From contig PDIP01000012.1 in NCBI GenBank assembly GCA_002811645.1, forward strand, positions 188,331-248,956: a stretch of DNA of 60,626 bases, given 5' to 3'. Positions 10,921 through 19,514 of the stretch are shown piece by piece. Below the pieces are notes generated by a model. It did no database searches. It was not told where the DNA came from and worked only from the letters and a program-made list of their open reading frames with translations. The DNA comes from Corallochytrium limacisporum. Its lineage: Eukaryota > Opisthokonta. Position numbers and translations under genes: made by a program. Numbering within the stretch: position 1 is the stretch's first letter; the number at the start of each line of letters is the position of its first letter.

Positions 10921-11823
10921 NNNNNNNNNNNNNNNNNNNNNNNNNNNNNNNNNNNNNNNNNNNNNNNNNNNNNNNNNNNNNNNNNNNNNNNNNNNNNNNN
11001 NNNNNNNNNNNNNNNNNNNNNNNNNNNNNNNNNNNNNNNNNNNNNNNNNNNNNNNNNNNNNNNNNNNNNNNNNNNNNNNNNNNNNNNNNNNNNNNNNNNN
11101 NNNNNNNNNNNNNNNNNNNNNNNNNNNNNNNNNNNNNNNNNNNNNNNNNNNNNNNNNNNNNNNNNNNNNNNNNNNNNNNNNNNNNNNNNNNNNNNNNNNN
11201 NNNNNNNNNNNNNNNNNNNNNNNNNNNNNNNNNNNNNNNNNNNNNNNNNNNNNNNNNNNNNNNNNNNNNNNNNNNNNNNNNNNNNNNNNNNNNNNNNNNN
11301 NNNNNNNNNNNNNNNNNNNNNNNNNNNNNNNNNNNNNNNNNNNNNNNNNNNNNNNNNNNNNNNNNNNNNNNNNNNNNNNNNNNNNNNNNNNNNNNNNNNN
11401 NNNNNNNNNNNNNNNNNNNNNNNNNNNNNNNNNNNNNNNNNNNNNNNNNNNNNNNNNNNNNNNNNNNNNNNNNNNNNNNNNNNNNNNNNNNNNNNNNNNN
11501 NNNNNNNNNNNNNNNNNNNNNNNNNNNNNNNNNNNNNNNNNNNNNNNNNNNNNNNNNNNNNNNNNNNNNNNNNNNNNNNNNNNNNNNNNNNNNNNNNNNN
11601 NNNNNNNNNNNNNNNNNNNNNNNNNNNNNNNNNNNNNNNNNNNNNNNNNNNNNNNNNNNNNNNNNNNNNNNNNNNNNNNNNNNNNNNNNNNNNNNNNNNN
11701 NNNNNNNNNNNNNNNNNNNNNNNNNNNNNNNNNNNNNNNNNNNNNNNNNNNNNNNNNNNNNNNNNNNNNNNNNNNNNNNNNNNNNNNNNNNNNNNNNNNN
11801 NNNNNNNNNNNNNNNNNNNNNNN
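10921..11823. other. Assembly gap (903 N)
   Basis: A run of 903 undetermined bases inside the transposon. It removes the DNA-binding (helix-turn-helix) half of the transposase and the start codon. The true gap size is unknown, so reading frames across it mean nothing. Confidence 0.99.
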
Positions 11824-11825
11824 TT

Positions 11826-12923
11826 GATGAGAAATGGTTCGATGGCCGCAAAGCGGTGGAGAGAAGATATGTCCCAGGTTCGTATGACGAGGAGCTCATC
11901 AGAAGGGGAAAGAACAAGAAAGCAGGAGGAATTCGTGCTATGTTCATCACCGCCGTTGCGCGACCACGAGAGGTGAAAACGAGAAAAAGGACGAGCATGT
12001 GGAGCACGACAGTGAACGATGAGCACTTCGATGGAAAACTTGCGTTTTATCCATGCGTTGAAGTGAAAGCAGCAGTTCGGAACAGTAGGAATCGTGCAGC
12101 GGGAACGCCGATTATGGTCAATAAGAACGTAAACCAGGATCTGTATGCTAAATTCATGAGCGAAACACTAATTCCGGCTATTGTGGCGCAGTGGCCAGTG
12201 GATTGGGACAGGGGTCGGAAAATCAGGATCGTTCATGACAATGCACCCTCCCATAGAAAGGTTGAACTTGATGATAGGGTTGTGTGTGCTCTGTTGTGGG
12301 CGAGGACTGTGCGTGGTCTGGAAATTGTGTTCGTGAATCAGCCAGCATGTAGTCCAGACATGAACGTACTGGACAATGGTGTTTTCCGAAGCCTCGACGC
12401 CAATCGCAATAGACCATATGCAGCAAGTCTCGAGCATGCTGTTGAGAACACCACAAATGATTGGGAAGAATACAACAGCAGTGGTATAAACAAGAGCTTT
12501 GATACTGTTGGTCTCAATCTAGGGGTTGTGATGGAGAATGGAGGCGAGATCATGCCCCGCATGCGTCATTTCTACAAGGATATGGCTAAGAGACACGGAA
12601 CTTTTGAGAAGTTATTCGTAGTCCCTGAGACTGTGATCAAAATTGCGGCGGCAAAGATACTGGAACTGAAAGCTGAAGTTGCAGCTTTGCAGCAAGGGCA
12701 TGAGGTCCAGCGAGCGGAAGTTGCCAATTTGCAGCAGGGGTATGAGGCCCAGCAAGCTGAAATTGCCGATTTGCAGCTGGAGCATGAAGTCCAGCGAACT
12801 GAAATTGCCGATTTGCAAGGTATCGTGCTTGTCATGAAAGATGGTATCAATGATTTACGACAGACAATACGAGGAGACACTGAATCCCAGACGCAGAGTG
12901 CCTTCACTGCAACACCAGCTTGA
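11826..12923 (+). CDS. Tc1/mariner transposase, C-terminal catalytic part (DD44D)
   Basis: The visible 365 residues start at the first catalytic Asp in DEKWF, typical of the mariner/DD39D branch. The second is in RIVHDNAPSH (codon 12237) and the third in SPDMNVLDNGVF (codon 12372), with 44 residues between them. Plant-type DD39D enzymes share the same QPxxSPDxNxLD block but have 39. All three Asp are present and no stop breaks the frame, so catalytic activity is possible. After about residue 270 comes an added tail of 14-residue coiled-coil repeats, not usual in this superfamily, then a polar C-terminus. The N-terminal DNA-binding region lies in the assembly gap. Confidence 0.9.
   Translation, partial: DEKWFDGRKAVERRYVPGSYDEELIRRGKNKKAGGIRAMFITAVARPREVKTRKRTSMWSTTVNDEHFDGKLAFYPCVEVKAAVRNSRNRAAGTPIMVNKNVNQDLYAKFMSETLIPAIVAQWPVDWDRGRKIRIVHDNAPSHRKVELDDRVVCALLWARTVRGLEIVFVNQPACSPDMNVLDNGVFRSLDANRNRPYAASLEHAVENTTNDWEEYNSSGINKSFDTVGLNLGVVMENGGEIMPRMRHFYKDMAKRHGTFEKLFVVPETVIKIAAAKILELKAEVAALQQGHEVQRAEVANLQQGYEAQQAEIADLQLEHEVQRTEIADLQGIVLVMKDGINDLRQTIRGDTESQTQSAFTATPA
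12675..12821 (+). repeat. 42-bp tandem repeat coding a coiled-coil tail
   Basis: About 3.5 copies of a 42-bp unit start at 12675, 12717, 12759 and 12801. Each encodes a 14-residue block like AEVANLQQGYEAQQ, i.e. two heptads with hydrophobic a/d positions. Copies differ at several sites, so the array is not brand new. Confidence 0.9.
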
Positions 12924-12950
12924 TCGTCACTCACAGTATTGAAGAATTGT

Positions 12951-12970
12951 TTTGAATCATATAAATCGTA
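12951..12970 (+). repeat. Right subterminal direct repeat
   Basis: TTTGAATCATATAAATCGTA lies just after the transposase stop and is a one-mismatch direct copy of 10812-10831. A further TTTGATTT follows each copy. Confidence 0.6.
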
Positions 12971-13080
12971 CTAATTCAATTATTTGATTTATGTTTTACT
13001 GACCGTGACCTGGAATGGTGTGGAAATGGAGAAAAAATCAGAATCTCCCTCCTTATATTACGGTGCATGTTTTTAGGCAG

Positions 13081-13111
13081 ATTCCTCCTTAACTTATGGG
13101 GCAGAGGTTGG
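13081..13111 (-). repeat. Right terminal inverted repeat (31 bp)
   Basis: An exact inverted copy of 10756-10786, followed by the TA target duplication at 13112-13113. The flank then contains a small hairpin (ATGCTTG-CTT-CAAGCAT). Confidence 0.95.
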
Positions 13112-13113
13112 TA

Positions 13114-13857
13114 TATGCTTGCTTCAAGCATGTGTTGATCAACCAAATGCCTCAATGAAACGGCATTCCTAAGGGTGCGCAATTGGATAGACTGTCCCTG
13201 AGAAGCTTTGCTACGAAAACACTTGCAAGAGCGGTCCATGCACAAAGGCACACGATCCTTAGAGGTGCCATAACCCGTCGCTGTTAAACGTAGGGCAACC
13301 ACCCTGCGTGATGGAATCTCTGGGCTGCAGCATCGAGTTTTTGGGGCGAACAGGGGGGGGAGGGGCTGGGTGGGCAGCGGTTTCTTAGCCGAGCTTGTAC
13401 CAGAACGGTAGTGCCAGTGTTCCCCTTCTTTCCTTTTTCCTGTGGCTCTCCCCACCCCTTCCCTAGCCCCCTGTTTCTGGGCTATTGGTCTCTCCGGTCG
13501 CCACGCATTTACGGGGCCACAGGGGAAGTGGTGGATCTGGGGACGAACCCTAAGCAGTACATTCACTATGAGAACCTCCGGGATCTCTACTATTTCACTA
13601 TCAAACTCTGAACTCATATACCGGTGTGCACTATTTGGGCGCGAAGAATTTGGGAGGACCTGCTCTCATCCTCCCCCCCGGGGGAGGGGGGTTTGGGAGA
13701 GGGTTTGTGGGTTTGCTGAGGGTCTCACTCGCTGATCTACTGTATTGTTATTTCAGCGGCACTGTGTCGAATAAATGGGCGAGGTTCATGGTGACAGACC
13801 TGTATTACAGCCATTTGATCACCACATCTTAGTGTGATAAACTTGTAGACGAATAGA
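13114..13857. other. Spacer between transposon and propeller-like gene
   Basis: No gene supported. It contains a C/G homopolymer hairpin at about 13671-13692 (CCTCCCCCCC followed by GGGGGAGGGG) and an AATAAATGGGCG TATA-like element near 13770, about 90 bp before the next start codon. A 213-residue minus-strand ORF (12976-13617) crosses the transposon end and is rejected. Confidence 0.5.
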
Positions 13858-15666
13858 ATGGGAAAGAAGAAAAAGGGAAAGAAGAAGCAACTCAAGCCAG
13901 AAGAGGTGTTCGAGAAACTGATTGACAACCTACAGAAGCACTATGCGCGGGAAATAAGAAAAGCAGTGAAGGATCAGAATCACTCACTCCTTGATGAGAC
14001 ATTCTTGACGACCTTTACGGGCACTGATGCTGACAACCCACTTCTACAAACTGTCAAGAATGAAGTATGTCAGCGTCTCGGACTACACTCCTTCTCGGCT
14101 TGCGTGATCTGCAACGCTCAGGTTTGTCTAAATTCTGCCAAGGAAATAAACCAGCCCGTGTCCGCTCCGCAAGTAATTCGAGAGGGAAATTTGGAAATGT
14201 CGGAGTCCGTAAAAGAAGCACAAATCACCGACGAAGCTTTTGAGAAATCATGTATTGCAGACATGGAGGAGGACCGGAAGTCCTTCCCAGCTGACGACTA
14301 CGAAAAGAATATTGCCAATGACCCAGATGTGATCCCAGAGCAAGGGGGTCAGAAGAACAGTCCATGCCTAGCGAGCTTTGATCTCTTTAATACTCTTCCG
14401 TTCTTGGGATCTCGAACAGTTGAAAAACTCTCCCTTACACCTACAACGGTTTCATTCAAAGACAACATTGTCGTCTTCTGTAACTTTCATGAGGTGTTTG
14501 TTTGCGAGCTGCGGGAGCAATCTATGTGTCCAATCGCTGCATTGGATCTGCGGAACGACAGCCGCATTGGAAACATTAAGCCAGCAGCCGTCCTGGCCAG
14601 TGATCCCGCTTGTGTCTATGTCTTCTTGGAGCACCCAACGGCAGAGGGAAGTATATTGTGCTGGATGTTTGACAAAGGTGTCGTAGAGATCAGAAAATTG
14701 GCTTCGATTGAGAAGCCTGATGTGCAAAGCACCATTATTAACATTGTTGAACCGCGGCGAAAGACCAACAGCACTACTGAAGAGGATCGTATGGTGTTCT
14801 TGGTCGTCAAGGACATACCTGATCCGATGTTGAATCCAAGCCGTGAGATGGGATACCGAATTTTGCCTATCAAATGGGGCAACAAACATATGCTGTTCTC
14901 CCTTGAATCCCTTCACGTGCCATGGATGATCAAGAGCATCGAGAAGATTGGTATGGCAGTCCACTCGGATGCTGAACACGCGGTAACAGGAGGCTATGAC
15001 ATTACGGAGAGCAATTTCATGTATGCATTTGGTTCGGGCTACCTTGCTGTCTGGCACGTAGAGGGCAATCGAATCACACGCGTCCATGAATTGAATCTGG
15101 ACCCCCTAGTGTCATCATATATTCACGGATCTCTGATCAACTTGATGGTCATTCCGAAGGAAGATGATCCTGCAAAAGTACAGGAGCTAGTAGGCCTCGT
15201 TGCGCACAAGGAAGGTGCCGATGTGGTCTTGCTTCCCTGTGTGGCACCGTCGACACCATCAGGAAATCCTGCTGGAAGCCAGGACGCTACCGCGCACTAC
15301 TCTCTATTACACTACGTGCGTTGCTGTCCCTGCGACCACAAGAGCCAAGATGCCTACCATGGCCTCCATGTCATCACTATGACACCCCAGTTGGTAATCC
15401 TTCACTGTCAATCCACCGCCATGGCCTACTTCTACGATGTAAAGCAGAGCATTCCAATCGGGAACGTGCCCCTTGCAAACGACTGTGAGTTGCTGGTGAC
15501 TGGCAGTCCGGGCCATCTTGTTGCGCTTTGGGACAATCATTTGCATGTATATAGTTGCCATCATGGCATGACTGATGAGGAACAACAAGCCAATGGCGAG
15601 CACATGGATACTGATGGTCCCGAAGAGTCCAAGGAACAGATCACGACATCCGTGACCGTGCCATAG
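13858..15666 (+). CDS. Large protein with propeller-like repeats, family not recognised
   Basis: A 602-residue single-exon protein. It opens with a strongly basic run (MGKKKKGKKKQLKPEE), followed by a helical region to about residue 100 and an acidic linker to about 170. The rest has alternating short beta-like strands with phrases such as YLAVWHVEGN and LVALWDNHLHVYS that look like weak WD40 blades, so a six- or seven-bladed propeller is likely. The C-terminus is acidic. The basic N-terminus could bind RNA or act in nuclear/nucleolar targeting; that is inference. A WDR-type cytoskeletal or ciliary protein is an alternative. It converges on THUMPD1 with only 55 bp between stop codons. Confidence 0.8.
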   Translation: MGKKKKGKKKQLKPEEVFEKLIDNLQKHYAREIRKAVKDQNHSLLDETFLTTFTGTDADNPLLQTVKNEVCQRLGLHSFSACVICNAQVCLNSAKEINQPVSAPQVIREGNLEMSESVKEAQITDEAFEKSCIADMEEDRKSFPADDYEKNIANDPDVIPEQGGQKNSPCLASFDLFNTLPFLGSRTVEKLSLTPTTVSFKDNIVVFCNFHEVFVCELREQSMCPIAALDLRNDSRIGNIKPAAVLASDPACVYVFLEHPTAEGSILCWMFDKGVVEIRKLASIEKPDVQSTIINIVEPRRKTNSTTEEDRMVFLVVKDIPDPMLNPSREMGYRILPIKWGNKHMLFSLESLHVPWMIKSIEKIGMAVHSDAEHAVTGGYDITESNFMYAFGSGYLAVWHVEGNRITRVHELNLDPLVSSYIHGSLINLMVIPKEDDPAKVQELVGLVAHKEGADVVLLPCVAPSTPSGNPAGSQDATAHYSLLHYVRCCPCDHKSQDAYHGLHVITMTPQLVILHCQSTAMAYFYDVKQSIPIGNVPLANDCELLVTGSPGHLVALWDNHLHVYSCHHGMTDEEQQANGEHMDTDGPEESKEQITTSVTVP

Positions 15667-15721
15667 AGAAAGTGCTTTAAAGAACATATTACATTATTCA
15701 CACATCCTAAAACATTTACCA

Positions 15722-16552
15722 TTACTGCTTCGAGGCTGCTTTCTGTGAAAGCCCTTGGAGATTATAGCGTGCCTTGATGGTATCTACATCCGCTGCTAGT
15801 ATGCTGACACATGCCGCAGCCTTCACGATGTGTACGTAAAGCATGTGCCTGGGAGCTTTCAGGTCCACCCTGTGCGGCTTCTCCGGCAGTAGTTTGCCAA
15901 CCTCGGCGATGAACTCACCCTTACTGGTTCGCACTGCGTCGTTATTGGCGGTATGCCAGCGGATTGCGTACGTGGTTGGCTCCTTGGCGTCAGCCTTTAG
16001 ACTCACCCAGTGTGGTAGTACATTCGTCCGCGTCAGTCCCACCAGGGTCCGTAGGACGGCCTCGCAGGTCAATTGCACTGGGTAGAGATTACGAATATGC
16101 TGAATTCCCCGGGTGCCGCTCCGTACCATTTCAATGATCGCCTCACATATGTTGATCGCTTCAGTGCCCTGGCATCGTCCTAAGCTGTAGAATATCGTGC
16201 CTGCCGTGCCTGTGTCGATATACCCTGTGTAGTTTGGTGGTCCTTCCGGATCTTTGACTGCTGCTTTTTCTTCAGCATTTTTCTTAATCGGCTTTATGGC
16301 GTCGGTCGCCAGCAGTTCACTGAGCTCTGTAATGCATTTCGCTTCCCGACCGAGGCCACAGGTCACGAGTATCCCCGAGCACTGGGTTAGTAGACAACTG
16401 TGTTTCTTCAAGTGTGCGCGTTTGAAAGCCCCTCGATGAAAAGGAATTGAGCCGGTGAGTTTGACTCTCTTTGTCAAATTGGATTCTGAAGGATCTGTAG
16501 ACGATTCTTCTTTCCGTTTCCGTCCGGTGGCCTCTTCACTTGACTCTGCCAT
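15722..16552 (-). CDS. THUMPD1: THUMP-domain tRNA acetylation adaptor (Tan1/THUMPD1)
   Basis: A 276-residue protein. Residues 35-75 form the N-terminal Tan1 block, ending in GILVTCGLGREAKC; residues about 135-255 form a THUMP RNA-binding domain, with the family core HIRNLYPVQLTCEA (152-165) and a C-terminal HMLYVHIVKAAACVSIL strand-helix. The family works with the acetyltransferase NAT10/Kre33 to make N4-acetylcytidine at position 12 of serine and leucine tRNAs. The N-terminus carries basic KRKEE and KRVK stretches that suit nuclear or nucleolar targeting. It is divergent from the GNL3-type gene across 778 bp, so the two may share control signals. Confidence 0.9.
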   Translation of the reverse strand: MAESSEEATGRKRKEESSTDPSESNLTKRVKLTGSIPFHRGAFKRAHLKKHSCLLTQCSGILVTCGLGREAKCITELSELLATDAIKPIKKNAEEKAAVKDPEGPPNYTGYIDTGTAGTIFYSLGRCQGTEAINICEAIIEMVRSGTRGIQHIRNLYPVQLTCEAVLRTLVGLTRTNVLPHWVSLKADAKEPTTYAIRWHTANNDAVRTSKGEFIAEVGKLLPEKPHRVDLKAPRHMLYVHIVKAAACVSILAADVDTIKARYNLQGLSQKAASKQ

Positions 16553-17330
16553 CTTGATGTGTCTTGTCTATCAAACGTCAGATGTATGAATGTGCTCTTC
16601 TTCCTGCTTATTCACATCTCGCAGTTGATCTGAACATAGAATTACGTGCAATGTTGAACACATACGATGGGCGCTTGCTTGTTCGTCAGATCCTAAAATA
16701 CATTGGGCAGTGAACTGGCTACTTGTGGCCCGTGTAGGTCCGGGCGTTGGCATAGATCACCCACGAAGCTTCACCCACGGGGAAGGGTAGAGGAATTAGC
16801 GGGCGGAGAGAGGGAGAATATAGGCCCCCATCTGCGTGTGTAATTTGACATACCGTTCCCCAACTTCCGTGAAACCCGGGGTCCCACCCAAACCCTCCTC
16901 TCCTCTCAAGGGCCTTCTTTCCACGCGGGTCTCGCGCGGACCTGGAGCGCACAAAGGGAAAATGAGGCCAGGCCACTCATGCGAGGCGCGAGGACGGTGG
17001 GTCTCATGCGACACTTTCTAATCATCATTTGCAGTTTCATTTGCGGCGTCTGTGGCCACGACCTGATCATGTATCCTTCAATGAAGATGAACTATACTAT
17101 AATCCCACAAATCTAGGTACTTCATGACCGCATAAGCCTGTTTCGCTAACAACGCTGCCACCCCTTCTAATGTCCTTACTAGTCTCTACGGGAAATACAA
17201 TTCTACTACTACAGGACACACATGTAGATTTGGTTCGCAAGGTTTTGTTAAGAGATCGTTAATGGCCGGAACAAAGGCATATGAAGAGAAGAGTTTCCGA
17301 AAATAACTAGTATACATACAACCATTCACC
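16553..17330. promoter_or_regulatory. Divergent intergenic region, THUMPD1 / GNL3-type
   Basis: A head-to-head spacer of 778 bp. A TATA-like AATATAGGCCCC lies at 16818-16828 in the plus orientation, about 500 bp before the GNL3-type ATG. The start context ATTCACCATGG of that gene is a good initiation context. No other gene visible. Confidence 0.35.
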
Positions 17331-19340
17331 ATGGTGCCTAAGAAAACAAACTCGAAGCGAATGAGCACGCGGCAACGCGCAAAGATCGACAAGAAGATCA
17401 GGGAACACAAGCGCAAGCAGCGTAAGGAGCAGCGGAAAAATCCAAGCATGCATAGGAAGAAGAAGAAAGAGGATCCTGGAATTCCCAACCTCTGGCCTTT
17501 CAAGCAACAGCTGCTCGGTGAGCGCGAGGAAATGAAGCAAAAAATGGAAGAACAGAAGCGCCGACAGATGCAGCAACGAAAGGCCCTGGTTAAGAAATTG
17601 AAGGCTGAGGGAAAAGGTGACATCGACGCACTAGCTGCTGTGGCAGATCGCAAGCGCCGTCTGTTTGATGTGTATAAGGATGGACGCGGCGAGGTCATGG
17701 GAGCGCTCGACCACGATGGAGTCCGCGACAAGGGCGCGGATCGCCTGGCGGCTGTTAGTGAGGGCTCTCGGAAAGCCTTTTTCAAGGAGGTCCGTAAAGT
17801 TTTGGATGCCTGTGATGTCATTCTGGAGGTTCTAGACGCTCGCGACCCTATCGGATGTCGTTGCATTGAGATGGAAGAGATGATTCAGCTCAAGCCGGAC
17901 AAAAAGCTCGTAATCATTCTTAATAAGATCGATCTCGTGCCCCGCGAGAGTGTTGAGGGCTGGCTCAAGTACCTACGAAAGTCCTACCCCACCCTGGCTT
18001 TCAAGGCGAACACCCAGGAGCAGAAGACCAACAAGACTAGCAGCAAGGTCAGTCTGGAAAAAGCTAACGACAGTATCTTGAAAGGTGGAGCGGCATTGGG
18101 TACCGATATGCTAATGAAATTACTCAAGAACTACTGCCGCAATGCGGGCATCAAGACCGCTATCAGTGTAGGTGTGATAGGTTACCCCAATGTTGGCAAA
18201 TCGTCCCTGATTAATAGTCTGAAGCGCAGCAAGGCTGTGTCGGTGGGTGCCACTCCCGGTGTGACGAAACAGGCTCAGGAGATCTTCCTGGACAAGCATA
18301 TCAAGCTCTATGACAGTCCTGGTGTCGTCTTCAGCAGTAACTCCACACGTGGAGGTCGATACACTACGGATGCGGACATTCTTTTGCGCAATGCCGTAAA
18401 GATCGAGCAAATTGAGGATCCTATACCGGCTGTGGAGGTCATCCTGTCCCGATGCAATCGAATGAACATCATGGAACGATACAACATCCCCGAGTACCGT
18501 GATGCCCACAGTTTCCTAGCCCTGATTGCTCGCAAGCGTGGCAAGCTGCGCAAGGGAGGCGTGCCCGACATTGTCGCAGCCGGTAAGTTGATCCTCCAGG
18601 ACTGGAATGCTGGTCGCATTCGTTTCTACACCGTCCCACCAGAAGAGGATGAAGAAACTCAGGAGGAGCAGGCTCAGCTCCTAAGGGAAGCCCAGGCCCA
18701 GGAGACGGCCGTTGCCCAAGACAAGGGTAAGGTCCTTAGCGGTTACTCCAAGGAATTCGACTTGGCCGGTCTGCTAGACGAAGAGGAGGACATTCTTAAG
18801 GGATTGAAGAGCACACAGGACAAGGACTTTGATGGCATGGTGATGCAGGCTGCGCCTGCCGTGGAAGCTGACAATGCCATGTATGATGAGGACGGTGATG
18901 AAGCCATGTATGACGACGATGACGACGACGATGAAGATGTGGATGACATGGCGGATGAAGATGAAGATGAGATCATGGCACAGAAGCCCAAGAAACGCCA
19001 ACGCCTCGCCGAGACCATGCAGATCGACGTCTCTGCCGGCTCCAAGAAGGCCAAGAAGCAAACTGCTCATCGCAACAATGGTACCGCCGCATTGGATGAC
19101 GAGGACGAGGATGCTCTCGAGATCAACCAGCAACGCAACCGCAGCTTGAAGCGCAGTCAGAAAATCGCCAAGCGCGACCGTTCCCGTGCTGCTGCGCGGA
19201 CCAATGTGGTACACCTTTACCAAGACTCAGCCGTTGAAGCCGCTGGCGACTCTGGTATGGTTGGGGAGGATGCGTACGACTTTGGCGTCGACTACGTCGT
19301 GATGGACGACGGCGCTGACAGTGATGGTGACGACTTCTAA
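17331..19340 (+). CDS. GNL3: Nucleolar circularly permuted GTPase (GNL3/Nug1/Grn1 family)
   Basis: A 669-residue ribosome-assembly GTPase. Residues 1-95 are the very basic coiled GN3L/Grn1 N-terminal domain. The GTPase motifs occur in permuted order: ILNKIDLVP (G4, 196-204) first, then the P-loop GYPNVGKSS (284-292), a G2-type Thr in VGATPGVTK (306-313), and DSPGVVF (G3, 328-334). This order defines the YlqF/HSR1 class. The family acts in nuclear maturation and export of the large ribosomal subunit. The C-terminal third has an Asp/Glu-rich stretch (about residues 520-550, GAT/GAC repeats), then basic patches. Whether it is the orthologue of nucleostemin or GNL3L is not decidable by eye. Converges on AHA1 with 174 bp between. 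Confidence 0.93.
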   Translation: MVPKKTNSKRMSTRQRAKIDKKIREHKRKQRKEQRKNPSMHRKKKKEDPGIPNLWPFKQQLLGEREEMKQKMEEQKRRQMQQRKALVKKLKAEGKGDIDALAAVADRKRRLFDVYKDGRGEVMGALDHDGVRDKGADRLAAVSEGSRKAFFKEVRKVLDACDVILEVLDARDPIGCRCIEMEEMIQLKPDKKLVIILNKIDLVPRESVEGWLKYLRKSYPTLAFKANTQEQKTNKTSSKVSLEKANDSILKGGAALGTDMLMKLLKNYCRNAGIKTAISVGVIGYPNVGKSSLINSLKRSKAVSVGATPGVTKQAQEIFLDKHIKLYDSPGVVFSSNSTRGGRYTTDADILLRNAVKIEQIEDPIPAVEVILSRCNRMNIMERYNIPEYRDAHSFLALIARKRGKLRKGGVPDIVAAGKLILQDWNAGRIRFYTVPPEEDEETQEEQAQLLREAQAQETAVAQDKGKVLSGYSKEFDLAGLLDEEEDILKGLKSTQDKDFDGMVMQAAPAVEADNAMYDEDGDEAMYDDDDDDDEDVDDMADEDEDEIMAQKPKKRQRLAETMQIDVSAGSKKAKKQTAHRNNGTAALDDEDEDALEINQQRNRSLKRSQKIAKRDRSRAAARTNVVHLYQDSAVEAAGDSGMVGEDAYDFGVDYVVMDDGADSDGDDF

Positions 19341-19514
19341 GCCTAATACGTAAGAGTGGGATAAAGAATGTTTTGATTTGTTACATGTTACATTGTTTAG
19401 TTCTAAAATACCTTTCGCTTGTGTAGAAGTGATCGTAAACGCATTCCTTGACGAGTAGAACAAATCGGGGTATAAGGCCTCTGTCAGTTGCATCCTTCAC
19501 TTTCGCAATGGTAC

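Larger units (their letters stand above)
10756..13111. mobile_element. Tc1/mariner-type DNA transposon with DD44D transposase
   Basis: The element is bounded by perfect 31-bp terminal inverted repeats starting CCAACCTCTGCCCCATAAGT, flanked by TA on both sides. It spans 2356 bp, including a 903-base run of N that hides the N-terminal part of the transposase. The visible part is one open frame to a stop with all catalytic Asp residues, so the copy may be intact and young; identical repeats support this. The left interior contains pyrimidine-rich leader sequence. No other copy of the terminal repeat is visible in this window. The element sits in intergenic DNA between the small ORF at 9136 and the gene at 13858. 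Confidence 0.9.

Noticed and set aside
10838-11976. Long ORFs crossing the N run on both strands
   Set aside because: They exist only because N is read through; the gap size is unknown.
12976-13617. 213-residue minus-strand ORF
   Set aside because: It crosses the right transposon end and TA site, so it cannot be an old gene; composition is not convincing.
14452-15087. 211-residue ORF antisense to the propeller-like gene
   Set aside because: Shadow frame with no recognisable motif.
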